In this document: positions 52,443 through 61,838 of the stretch, piece by piece | Layout of the letters: each line of letters begins with the position of its first letter | How positions within the stretch are numbered: the first letter of the stretch is position 1 | Origin: Paludibacteraceae bacterium | Lineage (GTDB): Bacteria > Bacteroidota > Bacteroidia > Bacteroidales > Paludibacteraceae | Assembly: GCA_017938155.1 (NCBI GenBank) | Contig: JAGBCD010000040.1 | Coordinates: 85,810 to 149,809 of the forward strand | Length of the DNA: 64,000 bases | Direction of reading: 5' to 3' | Made by a program: the position numbers and the translations under genes | Notes under the pieces: model-generated | Database searches by the model: none | What the model was told of the DNA's origin: nothing | What the model saw: the letters and a program-made list of their open reading frames with translations, nothing else

Positions 52443-54602
52443 TTATAACCATTCCCAAGTCACATTTGACTCATGGTCAAGATATAATAACTTGGCTTTG
52501 ATAATGGATATTTCATTTGTATCGATTTCAAATTCTCCTTCATACACTTTCCAGTCTATATTATCAAAATCGTGTGAAGCATCTTTATCATGGAGATAAT
52601 AAACTACTTTTGCATTGGGAGTTACAGCATTCATTTTTACCATTCCATTTTCCACCTTGATTCCTGGTTGTTGTAAATGGAAGTTATGGTGAGTAGCATG
52701 CAAGTATGGTAACTCATAGTTATACACAATATCATTAAACTCACATAATGATAGTGTGGACTCATTATTCCATGCTCTTTCTGTCAAACCAAATATTTTA
52801 GGGAACAATTGCCACTCCACTTGTGCAAACGAGCGTATTACCTCAGCCCACAATTGAGCATTCATACCAATAATATTAGGATGTTTAATGGGAGTCCAAT
52901 CAAACGCTCTATATTCATCTGTGTATCCACCCCAATTTAACCCCTTCTCTTCATGATGGTTACAATATGCAAAATCAAAATACAAACGATTGGCCGTTGC
53001 CAATACCACAGGATAACCAGCTTTTGCCAATTCCATAGGTTTAACATCTCCGTTGTGCCAAGAATAGCATATTGCTTGCGTATGAGGAGGGCAAAAATGT
53101 CCTATCTCTTCCCATCCCATTGGTTGCAAATTGTATCGTGCCAATATACCCAGCACCTTGTCAATGAAAACTTGATGCTCTTCTTGTGTCAATGCTCCGT
53201 TAGGAACTTCATCCCCTCCTATATTGAAAATCTTCAACTCACAACCTGCATCTTGATACATCTTTACTATCTCAGTCACTACTTGATCAATGAATGTAAT
53301 GGCATACTCATTCGTTACAGCTATAACATTGTCAGTATAATTTTGCGCACTAAGGTAAACTCGCTTTTCAAGAACACTATCTGTCAACATACCATTCATA
53401 GCTTTTTTGCAAGCACGCATATGTCCTGGCATATCAATTTCTGGAATAACACAAATGTGATTTTTCTTTGCGTATTGAAGCAACTCTATATATTGTTCAC
53501 GACTATAATATCCATTCGCTGTTGTAGGCGCATTTGGATCCCACCCCCCACAATACATTGGAAGCAAACAATCTGTTTCACTTGTTGTATATCCTCTTCT
53601 ACTACCCACATCCGTTAGAGCGGGCAATCCTGGAATCTCTATTCTCCATGCCTCGTCGTCTGAAAGGTGCATATGTAATACATTGAGTTTACACATTGAC
53701 ATGACATCAATAATCCTTTTTACCGAATCCATTGGATAAAAATTCCTTGATATATCCAACATTACACCACGATGACACAAGTCTGGATAATCACAGATAC
53801 GATAGTTTGCACAAGATTTGGTATCCGACAAATCTAAAACAGATATTATTTGTCTCAGAGTCTGTTTGGCATAAAACAATCCTGCTTCATCACTGGCATC
53901 TATACGGATAGTATCTCCTTGCATTTCTATTGAATATCCCTCAGCAACCATATTAGCATGTGTGTTTTCTACAACAACCGCTTTAGTTGGGTAACATTCT
54001 CCTTGCATAGAAACCACTGACTTGGGTTGTGGAAGAATGGGTAACTCTACCGATGTACTATCTACCGATGTCAAAATACGTTCAATATAATCATATACAT
54101 AGTTACCATCAGCATATGGTGTCTTCTCCCAAATAGGGATACCGCGCTTCATTTGTTCTGGTTTAGTAAATTTTGCATACGAGCATGGGATGGAAATCGG
54201 TTTTGCATTCTTTTTTAACATAAAGAAACCCTCTGGAGCCGTTATCTCACGAATGGCATTCCCTTTGTATCGCATAACATATGTAACCGATTCATTTGGC
54301 TCAATAGGAGCAAATGTTTCCGTAGGTTCTATACTATGCCAACTCGCCTGTATCTCCACTTCACGTAATGCATCTCCCTCCTTAAAAATAGGATGTAATG
54401 ACATCAGATTAAAATACAATATCCAATCTTGATTATTCAATACCTGTTTTGATGTGTTTTTAATAGTCAAGTATGCCTCGCATATACCCGGTTCTACATC
54501 ATTAGCCTTCATCTCCCAATGCAATTCCATTGGAGGTTGAACTGAACATGAAAAAAGAAGAGTAATGACTGCAATTGAGAAATAAGAGAATATTTTTTTC
54601 AT
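52443..54602 (-). CDS. Beta-N-acetylhexosaminidase (GH20), lipoprotein
   Basis: 719 residues. Lipoprotein signal ending in LLFSC (Cys about 19). An N-terminal CHB_HEX-like region (about 25-190) is followed by the GH20b fold and the GH20 barrel (about 270-600). LCHRGVMLDISRNFYPMDSV and LHMHLSDDEAWRIEIPGLPA are typical. The catalytic Asp-Glu pair lies in FNIGGDEVPNG (about 466-476), with Asn where many members have His. WHNGD, NRLYFDFAY and AQLWAEVIRSF complete the site. It removes terminal GlcNAc/GalNAc from glycans, probably at the cell surface. Divergent from a symporter gene. Confidence 0.93.
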   Translation of the reverse strand: MKKIFSYFSIAVITLLFSCSVQPPMELHWEMKANDVEPGICEAYLTIKNTSKQVLNNQDWILYFNLMSLHPIFKEGDALREVEIQASWHSIEPTETFAPIEPNESVTYVMRYKGNAIREITAPEGFFMLKKNAKPISIPCSYAKFTKPEQMKRGIPIWEKTPYADGNYVYDYIERILTSVDSTSVELPILPQPKSVVSMQGECYPTKAVVVENTHANMVAEGYSIEMQGDTIRIDASDEAGLFYAKQTLRQIISVLDLSDTKSCANYRICDYPDLCHRGVMLDISRNFYPMDSVKRIIDVMSMCKLNVLHMHLSDDEAWRIEIPGLPALTDVGSRRGYTTSETDCLLPMYCGGWDPNAPTTANGYYSREQYIELLQYAKKNHICVIPEIDMPGHMRACKKAMNGMLTDSVLEKRVYLSAQNYTDNVIAVTNEYAITFIDQVVTEIVKMYQDAGCELKIFNIGGDEVPNGALTQEEHQVFIDKVLGILARYNLQPMGWEEIGHFCPPHTQAICYSWHNGDVKPMELAKAGYPVVLATANRLYFDFAYCNHHEEKGLNWGGYTDEYRAFDWTPIKHPNIIGMNAQLWAEVIRSFAQVEWQLFPKIFGLTERAWNNESTLSLCEFNDIVYNYELPYLHATHHNFHLQQPGIKVENGMVKMNAVTPNAKVVYYLHDKDASHDFDNIDWKVYEGEFEIDTNEISIIKAKLLYLDHESNVTWEWL

Positions 54603-54615
54603 AATATTATATTTT

Positions 54616-54651
54616 TTTGCAAAGATATATATTTTTTAGTACCTTTGCAAG
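54616..54651. promoter_or_regulatory. Interlocked divergent promoters of the GH20 and symporter genes
   Basis: Plus strand: TTTG (54616-54619), 20 bp, TACCTTTG (54640-54647). Minus strand: CTTG (54648-54651), 20 bp, TATCTTTG (54620-54627). Each -33 element abuts the other promoter's -7 box, so both use the same 36 bp. Confidence 0.8.
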
Positions 54652-54667
54652 CAAATTTTTTCAAAAT

Positions 54668-56128
54668 ATGACACCACTTGTTATTTTATGTACAATGGCA
54701 GTATATTTCTTGCTGCTATTTTCTGTTAGTTACATCGCTGGTCGCAAAGCTGACAGCGCAGGATTCTTTTCTGGTAATAAACAAAGCAATTGGCTTCTCG
54801 TTGCCATGTCCACCATTGGTGCTGCCATATCTGGAGTAACCTTTGTGAGCGTTCCCGGTATGGTACAAGGCAGTGCATTTAGTTATATGCAAATGGTGTT
54901 GGGTTTTACCGTGGGACAAATTATCATTGCATACGTACTTATTCCACTATACTATAGACTCAATCTTACTTCCATCTACCAATATCTACAACAGCGATTT
55001 GGTATGAGCACATACAAATCTGGTGCTTGGCTTTTCTTTGTAAGCAAGATGCTTGGAGCGAGTGTTCGTCTCTTCGTTGTAGGAGAGGTTTTACAACTAT
55101 TAGTATTCGGTCCATTGGGCATACCTTTTTGGGTAAATGCTATTTTCACTGTACTCATCGTTTACCTTTGTACATTCAAGGGAGGCGTCAAATCACTCAT
55201 ATGGACTGACCTTATTAAGACTTGTTGTTTGATTTTTTCTGTAGCGCTATGCATCTATTTTGTGTTGCGCGCGGGCGTAAATATTGAAGGGTGGACATCA
55301 AGTTACATGACACGTACATTCTTCTTTGATAACCCTAAAGAAGGAACATACTTCTGGAAGCAGTTCTTGGCTGGTATTTTTTTAGTTATTGCCACGACAG
55401 GACTCGACCAGGATCTAATGCAACGTACACTTTCTTGTAAAAACCCAAAAGAGAGTCAAAAGAACTTGATTGTTGGTGCTATGATGCAAATCGTAGTGAT
55501 TGGTTTATTCCTTTTCCTCGGTTTCTTACTCTACTCTTATGCAGACCAAACAGGTGTTGCATTGGTTAATGCAGAAGGAGAAGCACTGAAGGGAGATGAC
55601 GTATTCCCATTCTTGGCTACAGGAAATTATTTCCCAATGATTGTTGGTATCTTATTTATTATTGGTTTTATAGCTGCAGCATATTCCGCAGCGGGTAGTG
55701 CACTTACCGCTCTTACTACCTCTTTTACCGTAGATATTTTGAATAAAAGCATAGATCAAAAGGGTGAATCCGAAAGTTCCGTCACACGCACACGCACTTG
55801 GGTACACATTGGTATGGCTGTTTTAATGGCCGCATGCATCTATGTTATCCATTTATTGAACAACGATTCTGTCATTCAAACAGTATATAAAGTAGCAAGT
55901 TATACATATGGTCCATTATTGGGTATGTTCTGCTTTGGTATCTTCTCTAAAACACAGGTACGTGATCGATGGATTCCTATAGTCGTTATATTAGCACCTG
56001 TTATTACTTGGGTTATTGACGTGAATTCTGCACTATGGTTCAATGGCTACCAATTCTCTCACGAACGTTTAATTTTGAACGCATTGTTAACTATCATTGG
56101 TATGGTTTGTTTGATGAAGAAAAAATAA
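54668..56128 (+). CDS. Sodium:solute symporter (SSS family)
   Basis: 486 residues from the ATG at 54668, about 13 membrane segments. The start gives MTPLVILCTMAVYFLLLFSV, then GRKADSAGFFSGNKQSNWLL typical of SSS transporters. TGLDQDLMQRTLSCKNPKES and FIAAAYSAAGSALTALTTSF are the sodium-site and signature regions. A longer frame from 54617 runs through the promoter and is rejected. Substrate not determinable; divergence from a hexosaminidase gene suggests an amino sugar or sialic acid, as inference. Confidence 0.9.
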   Translation: MTPLVILCTMAVYFLLLFSVSYIAGRKADSAGFFSGNKQSNWLLVAMSTIGAAISGVTFVSVPGMVQGSAFSYMQMVLGFTVGQIIIAYVLIPLYYRLNLTSIYQYLQQRFGMSTYKSGAWLFFVSKMLGASVRLFVVGEVLQLLVFGPLGIPFWVNAIFTVLIVYLCTFKGGVKSLIWTDLIKTCCLIFSVALCIYFVLRAGVNIEGWTSSYMTRTFFFDNPKEGTYFWKQFLAGIFLVIATTGLDQDLMQRTLSCKNPKESQKNLIVGAMMQIVVIGLFLFLGFLLYSYADQTGVALVNAEGEALKGDDVFPFLATGNYFPMIVGILFIIGFIAAAYSAAGSALTALTTSFTVDILNKSIDQKGESESSVTRTRTWVHIGMAVLMAACIYVIHLLNNDSVIQTVYKVASYTYGPLLGMFCFGIFSKTQVRDRWIPIVVILAPVITWVIDVNSALWFNGYQFSHERLILNALLTIIGMVCLMKKK

Positions 56129-56135
56129 TCAACAC

Positions 56136-57809
56136 ATGAAAACGAGAATAACCATCTATTGTAAAAATACACGTCAATATTACGACGTACCATGTGGCAC
56201 TTCACTGCTGGATATCTACCATCAAATAGGGCTTCAGCTCCCCTATCCTATCGTAGCCGCTCGAGTAAATTATAAAGTGCAACATCTCAATTTTCTTATT
56301 TACAAACCCAAAGATATTGAGTTTATTGATGCATCTTGTTCTGCAGGCATGCGCTGCTATGTTAGAACATTATCAATGGTCTTAGCATGCGCTGTACAAG
56401 AGTTATATCCAAAAACCGATTTACGTATTGAACACCCTATCTCAAAAGGATATTTTTGCACCTTACGCAATGATTTGGGAGAACGCATTCCTATAACACA
56501 ACAAATGGTGCAAGACATTAAGGAACGCGTACATTTGATCATATCAGAAGATCGACCTATCATTATTGAAGAGAAACAAACCAAAGAAGTCATTCGGCTA
56601 TTTGGAGAACGCAACTCAACTGAGACAACACTCTTCCAAGCTTTTGGTAATCCATATTGCAGATATTTCCGAATGGGAGATTTCATAGATTATTACATCG
56701 GAGTACTTATGCCAAGTACAGGCTACCTGAATATCTTTGATTTAGAACTATTCCATAATGATTTACTGCTTCGAATTCCTTGCCGTTCCAACCCAAATAC
56801 ATTGGAAGAAAAATGTACGCAAGACAAAATGTTTGGCATATTTAGCGAATACATGGGATGGAATAAGCTCCTACACATATCCAATGTAGGACAGTTCAAT
56901 AAAGCTTGCAAAAAAAACAAATCTTTTGAAATGATTAAACTTAGCGAGGCTCTCCACGAAAAGAAGGTAGCGCAAATAGCTGATACCATCGCTCACAGAG
57001 AGAACCCACCTAAGTTTATCCTAATTTCGGGTCCATCATCTTCTGGTAAAACCACATTCTCTATGCGCTTGCGCATCCAATTGATGGTCAATGGCATCCA
57101 GCCCGTTGTCATTTCTATGGACAACTATTTTGTGAACCGAGAAGATACACCCAAAGACGAAAATGGCAATTGGGATTTTGAACATTTGCATGCATTAGAT
57201 TTGCCGTTGTTTAGACAACAGCTCAGCGAATTGTTAGAAGGCAAAGAGATTGACTTACCTACCTATAATTTCGAAACAGGGAAACGAGAATATAAGGGTA
57301 ACAAATTGAAACTGCAAAAGGATACAATTTGTATTATCGAAGGACTACATGCGCTGAATCCTGAACTTATTCCAAATATCCCACAACAAGCTACATTCAA
57401 AATTTTCGTTTCTGCTCTTACTACAGTTAATTTGGACAACCACAATTGGATACCAACTACAGATGTAAGATTAATACGTCGAATCGTTCGAGACTATCGT
57501 TATCGAGGGTACTCCGCTATCGAAACTATTGCTCGATGCGAAAGCGTTCGCAGAGGAGAAGAACGATGGATTTATCCATTCCAAGAAGAAGCAGATGTCA
57601 TGTTCAACTCTGCACTACTATTTGAATTAGCCGTTCTCAAAAGACATGCTGAACCAATTTTAGCAGAAGTTCCAAAATACTGCGAAGAATATACAGATGC
57701 TCACCGACTACTAAAAGAATTAAGTTATTTTGAATCCATTCCAGAACGTGAAATTCCACCTACATCCTTCCTACGCGAGTTTGTTGGCGGTAGCTCATTC
57801 CAATATTAA
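56136..57809 (+). CDS. Nucleoside (uridine kinase-like) kinase with TGS/ThrRS-like N-terminus
   Basis: 557 residues. N-terminal TGS-like region (about 1-65: YYDVPCGTSLLDIYHQIGLQ) and a ThrRS second-additional-domain-like part (about 70-200) precede the kinase domain with P-loop LISGPSSSGKTTFSMRLRIQ (about 293-312). Further kinase motifs are VISMDNYFVNREDTPKDENG, WDFEHLHALDLPLF and DTICIIEGLHALNP. This fused layout is widely annotated as nucleoside kinase in Bacteroidota. It probably phosphorylates uridine/cytidine. It lies 7 bp after the symporter gene. Confidence 0.87.
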   Translation: MKTRITIYCKNTRQYYDVPCGTSLLDIYHQIGLQLPYPIVAARVNYKVQHLNFLIYKPKDIEFIDASCSAGMRCYVRTLSMVLACAVQELYPKTDLRIEHPISKGYFCTLRNDLGERIPITQQMVQDIKERVHLIISEDRPIIIEEKQTKEVIRLFGERNSTETTLFQAFGNPYCRYFRMGDFIDYYIGVLMPSTGYLNIFDLELFHNDLLLRIPCRSNPNTLEEKCTQDKMFGIFSEYMGWNKLLHISNVGQFNKACKKNKSFEMIKLSEALHEKKVAQIADTIAHRENPPKFILISGPSSSGKTTFSMRLRIQLMVNGIQPVVISMDNYFVNREDTPKDENGNWDFEHLHALDLPLFRQQLSELLEGKEIDLPTYNFETGKREYKGNKLKLQKDTICIIEGLHALNPELIPNIPQQATFKIFVSALTTVNLDNHNWIPTTDVRLIRRIVRDYRYRGYSAIETIARCESVRRGEERWIYPFQEEADVMFNSALLFELAVLKRHAEPILAEVPKYCEEYTDAHRLLKELSYFESIPEREIPPTSFLREFVGGSSFQY

Positions 57810-57817
57810 CCTATCCA

Positions 57818-58309
57818 ATGAAAAAAACTATTCTTACTTACATACTTGCCTTGCTCTGCATCAGCATCAATGCTCAAGTGGATTCGTTAACCACCGTCAT
57901 TGATAGTATTGCCGCTCAAGATACCATCTTACCAACACCTGCTATCATGAGTGACATGCCGTATGCAACCATTATACAAGATAGTTCCATCACAGTCATG
58001 ATGCAGTATAAAATTGCTAATCTTGTACAAGGACAACAAGAGGGTAAAGGATGGCGCGTACAAATATACTCATCCAACGCTTCATCAAGTGCTAAAAGTG
58101 ATGCCATTGCATTAGAGAAACAAATATCTCCGCTTATTAGTATGCCCGTGTACGTACTATACACGCCACCATTTTGGAAAGTACGCATAGGCAATTTCCG
58201 AACACAAGAAGAAGCTATCAAATACAAAAACGAATTTGTACAACAATTCCCAGATATGCTAAGCAAAACATATGTTGTACGTGATGAACACATACTATTA
58301 ATGCCATGA
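57818..58309 (+). CDS. SPOR-domain periplasmic protein
   Basis: 163 residues. Signal peptide [20 protein letters not shown]. The C-terminal 80 residues (about 85-158) form a SPOR domain: [40 protein letters not shown] and [19 protein letters not shown] domains bind denuded peptidoglycan glycan strands. The gene overlaps folE by four bases (ATGA) and follows the nucleoside kinase by 8 bp. Confidence 0.9.
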   Translation: MKKTILTYILALLCISINAQVDSLTTVIDSIAAQDTILPTPAIMSDMPYATIIQDSSITVMMQYKIANLVQGQQEGKGWRVQIYSSNASSSAKSDAIALEKQISPLISMPVYVLYTPPFWKVRIGNFRTQEEAIKYKNEFVQQFPDMLSKTYVVRDEHILLMP

Positions 58310-58899
58310 ATCTACAAACTTTTCATCCTGACGACAACAAAACAGAGCTAATTGCTCAACATGTGCAGGAGATATTAAAATTATTAAATGAAGATTATCA
58401 CCGAGAAGGACTTGTGCGTACCCCCGCACGTGTAGGGGAAACTTTGCAGTTTGTTACAAAAGGATACAACGAAAATCCAGAAGAGATTTTACGTTCAGCT
58501 ATCTTCAAAGAAGATTTTCAACAAATGGTGGTAGTGAAAGATATTGATTTTTACTCTCTATGTGAACATCATCTATTGCCATTCTACGGAAAAGCTCATG
58601 TTGCATATATTCCTAACGGCACAATCACTGGACTAAGTAAGATTGCACGCATCGTAGATGTATTCGCACGTCGCTTACAAGTACAAGAACGCATGACCAG
58701 ACAAATCAAAGATTGCATTCAAAAAACACTTAATCCTTTAGGAGTAATGGTGGTCATAGAAGCTGAACACATGTGCATGCAAATGCGTGGGGTGCAAAAA
58801 CCACATAGCATTACCAAGACATCCGATTTCACCGGAGCATTTAATCGTATTGAAACTAGAGAAGAATTTTTGCGATTGATATCTACCAATCGCAACTAA
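58306..58899 (+). CDS. folE: GTP cyclohydrolase I
   Basis: 197 residues. [20 protein letters not shown], the zinc site [20 protein letters not shown] (Cys and His about 85-88), [20 protein letters not shown], and [19 protein letters not shown] with the second Cys. It opens GTP to 7,8-dihydroneopterin triphosphate for folate and pterin synthesis. Its stop abuts the stop of the convergent porZ gene with no gap. Confidence 0.96.
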   Translation: MNLQTFHPDDNKTELIAQHVQEILKLLNEDYHREGLVRTPARVGETLQFVTKGYNENPEEILRSAIFKEDFQQMVVVKDIDFYSLCEHHLLPFYGKAHVAYIPNGTITGLSKIARIVDVFARRLQVQERMTRQIKDCIQKTLNPLGVMVVIEAEHMCMQMRGVQKPHSITKTSDFTGAFNRIETREEFLRLISTNRN

Positions 58900-61266
58900 T
58901 CAATTCAAAATCATTATTTTCAATGCTGCATATTGTTCTCCTGATTCAGAGTTGCACAATGCAGTATAGATGCCCGAAGCCACTTTACTTCCACTCATAT
59001 TCCTTCCATTCCAAGTGGCTACACCACCATTGCTTTGTGTCTTATAAACAACGTTACCAGCATTATCAACAATGTGAACGATTGTGTTTTCCACCAATCC
59101 TTTGATTGTTATCACACCCACATAATTTTCCTTTACTGGGTTGGGATAAACATAAGCATTACTATAATCAGCCTCAGGAATAGTTGCATCACTTTGATAG
59201 GACATCAAACCTTTAGATGTACCAATAAAGACACGACCCGACTGATGGTCTATAGCAATAGATAGGATCTCATTCGAGGGCATTGGAGAATTATCTTCTG
59301 TAAAGTGCTCTATCGTTTCCTTACCATCAGCTGACATCAAATATACACCAGAATTGGCAGTGCCAATCCATTTTCTATTACCCCCATCTATTGCGATTGC
59401 ATTGATTCGTTCAAGATTCAACAAGTAATCACCATCATTAGTCCCATCGTTTCGAGAAATAATAACTCGTGAACATTGATTAGAAGTAAAAAAATCTACA
59501 TTATTTGGAATTACAAACAAACCTGCTCCCGTTCCTACCCAAATATCTCCCAACCGATCCTGCACCATAGAATATATTGCCTCTGGTGTCAAAACTTTAT
59601 TATTTTGATCCACAAATGAACTTCGGAATACACATTTATCGTCACGGCTCGTAAATGGAGTTCCATTATCATCCAATAGAATAATTCCTGTTGTTTCTCT
59701 ACAAGATGGTATCCATTTGTAATTATCATTTCTTATATCCATGAACATTTCTCCTGGAGTTACAGGAACAACACGTGTTCCTTCGCTCTTAATATTCATT
59801 GAATACCATGACGCTTGTGCACCATTCTCTATCGCCACAAGATCAGACGGTTTAATAATATGAATATTATGTTTCACCTCAGGACCTGTATTTATAAACC
59901 AATAATTTCCCTCATTGTCAAACATACCCGCATCCAAGCGTATGTAGAAATAGGCCCCATCTCCTGAAACACGTGTCTCAATTGGACTATTTTCGTGATG
60001 ATAACAACGAATCAACTCATTATTTTTAAATTCAAACAACCCCGTACCAAAACTGGTTGCAAAAAAGTGACTCTCATCCATCGGATCAACCGCTATGTTC
60101 ATAAAATCCAAGGCTACATACCCTGCCTTTTCATTTATATGCTGCTGGGGTATATTGGTCCAATGCTGGCCATCATAAATCATTACACATGCTGGCCTCC
60201 AATCTTGTACAGCCCAACGTGAACCAGGGACAACATAGAGCTTTCCTTCGTGAACTTTTAAGCGATAAGGATTATTGACCAATGCTCCATTCGGAGTGTA
60301 ATATTGTTCATCACCATCCAGCGTATAATTCACAACCCCTTTATCGCCCGCTGCCAACCAATAAGAATTCACATCTGCACATACATCTAATATAGAATAA
60401 CCTATCGGCACGTACAATAAATCCTCTTCCTTCGTTATAGGAAACAATGCTATATCACTGATTGCAAACAATCCGGTTGCATTAGCACATAGTTCGTTCA
60501 ATGTAATAGATGGAAACAATTGTTCCCACGCCTCTTCTGTTCTTCTATAAACCTTTCCACCTTTAAGCAAATACAAACGATCATTGGAAGTAACAATATT
60601 CATCAGTTTACCCTCACCTTGCGTAAAAATTGATCTATTCCAAGAGGAATAATCAGCAAGGTTAAACGAACGATTGGCACTATATATACAATCCTCTGAA
60701 ATCGCATATATGCTATCATGCAAAATGGCTATTTGCAACACATTTACCTCGCTTGCATTATCTCCTATATAATACGAGTCCTCTATTTCATGCTTTTCTA
60801 GATTTATAACCACTATTCCAAATTTCGTACCCAAATACACTTTACCATCAATCACAGTGGCTGTGTTGGCTGTTTTTGGGACAGATAATTGTTTCTGTTG
60901 CAAATCTGTTATTGATTCTATTCCGTCATGCGTAAGCAAGTCAATCAGTCCATCATCATACAAAACAAACAAACTTCTAGTCTTATTATCGAATACTATA
61001 TGTTGAACGATAGAACCTGTTAAACCAGTTAATTTGGAATAGTACTGCATTTCTCCATCTCGCTTATCAACAGAAAAAATAGCCCCATCAGCCAAGGCAT
61101 AAATCAAATCCCCAGCATCTGCTATTTGCTGCACACTTCCATAAGCAAAATGCGCCTTCCAAGTATGCATTTCGCCATATACACTTGATTGTGCATAGGA
61201 ATATGCATGCAACAATAATCCCAAAAGGAAGATAATAATTGAAATATGTTTACGGTGGATTATCAT
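58900..61266 (-). CDS. porZ: PorZ-like beta-propeller protein with type IX secretion C-terminal domain
   Basis: 788 residues. Signal peptide (about 1-25), then two beta-propellers of about seven blades each: the first blade series runs WKAHFAYGSVQQIADAGDLI, LFVLYDDGLIDLLTHDGIES; the second includes DRLGDIWVGTGAGLFVIPNN and IDGGNRKWIGTANSGVYLMS. The last 80 residues are a T9SS sorting domain (YPNPVKENYVGVITI, then VASGIYTA). Length and layout match Porphyromonas PorZ, a surface member of the attachment complex with PorU, PorV and PorQ. ATGA-coupled to rdgB. Confidence 0.85.
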   Translation of the reverse strand: MIIHRKHISIIIFLLGLLLHAYSYAQSSVYGEMHTWKAHFAYGSVQQIADAGDLIYALADGAIFSVDKRDGEMQYYSKLTGLTGSIVQHIVFDNKTRSLFVLYDDGLIDLLTHDGIESITDLQQKQLSVPKTANTATVIDGKVYLGTKFGIVVINLEKHEIEDSYYIGDNASEVNVLQIAILHDSIYAISEDCIYSANRSFNLADYSSWNRSIFTQGEGKLMNIVTSNDRLYLLKGGKVYRRTEEAWEQLFPSITLNELCANATGLFAISDIALFPITKEEDLLYVPIGYSILDVCADVNSYWLAAGDKGVVNYTLDGDEQYYTPNGALVNNPYRLKVHEGKLYVVPGSRWAVQDWRPACVMIYDGQHWTNIPQQHINEKAGYVALDFMNIAVDPMDESHFFATSFGTGLFEFKNNELIRCYHHENSPIETRVSGDGAYFYIRLDAGMFDNEGNYWFINTGPEVKHNIHIIKPSDLVAIENGAQASWYSMNIKSEGTRVVPVTPGEMFMDIRNDNYKWIPSCRETTGIILLDDNGTPFTSRDDKCVFRSSFVDQNNKVLTPEAIYSMVQDRLGDIWVGTGAGLFVIPNNVDFFTSNQCSRVIISRNDGTNDGDYLLNLERINAIAIDGGNRKWIGTANSGVYLMSADGKETIEHFTEDNSPMPSNEILSIAIDHQSGRVFIGTSKGLMSYQSDATIPEADYSNAYVYPNPVKENYVGVITIKGLVENTIVHIVDNAGNVVYKTQSNGGVATWNGRNMSGSKVASGIYTALCNSESGEQYAALKIMILN

Positions 61267-61838
61267 AAATTAGTTAATACCTCTTTCATTTTTTTGATAG
61301 CATTAGCTCTATGACTCATCGAATTTTTCACCTCACATGGCAATTCGGCAAAAGTCTGATCATAACCCTCTGGTATAAAAATAGGATCATATCCAAAACC
61401 ATTCATTCCTTTTTCTTCCGTAGCTATAGTACCTCTTACGATTCCTTCCACCTGAGTAGAAAAGTCTGGCGTTATTAAGGTAATCACTGTACGAAATTGA
61501 GCAGTACGATTGTCAATATTCACCAATTCCTTCAATGCTTTTTTTCTGTTGTTTTCATCACATGATGGTTCTCCTGCCCACCTGGCTGTATATACACCAG
61601 GAGCTCCCCCTAATGATTCTATCTCCAAACCCGTATCATCAGCGAAACAACTTATACCAAAACGCTCAAACACAAACTGAGCTTTCAACATAGAGTTAGC
61701 CTCCAAAGTACTACCATTCTCCTCTATCTGCTCACAACATCCGATTTCAGACAGGGACAATACTTGATGTTGAGGTTCTAACATCGCTCTTGCTTCTTGC
61801 AACTTGTGCGCATTATTAGTAGCAAATACTAATTTCAT
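61263..61838 (-). CDS. rdgB: Non-canonical purine NTP pyrophosphatase (RdgB/HAM1)
   Basis: 191 residues. MKLVFATNNAHKLQEARAML, the FADDTGLEIESLGGAPGVYT active site (about 65-84), TARWAGEP, then GFGYDPIFIPEGYDQTFAEL and SHRANAIKKM. It hydrolyses ITP, dITP and XTP to monophosphates. It overlaps aspA and porZ by four bases on either side, so translation of the three is linked. Confidence 0.95.
   Translation of the reverse strand: MKLVFATNNAHKLQEARAMLEPQHQVLSLSEIGCCEQIEENGSTLEANSMLKAQFVFERFGISCFADDTGLEIESLGGAPGVYTARWAGEPSCDENNRKKALKELVNIDNRTAQFRTVITLITPDFSTQVEGIVRGTIATEEKGMNGFGYDPIFIPEGYDQTFAELPCEVKNSMSHRANAIKKMKEVLTNL

Noticed and set aside
52953-53618. 221-codon plus-strand frame inside the GH20 gene
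   Set aside because: Antisense shadow of a strongly conserved enzyme; Cys/His/Ile-rich composition and no motif.
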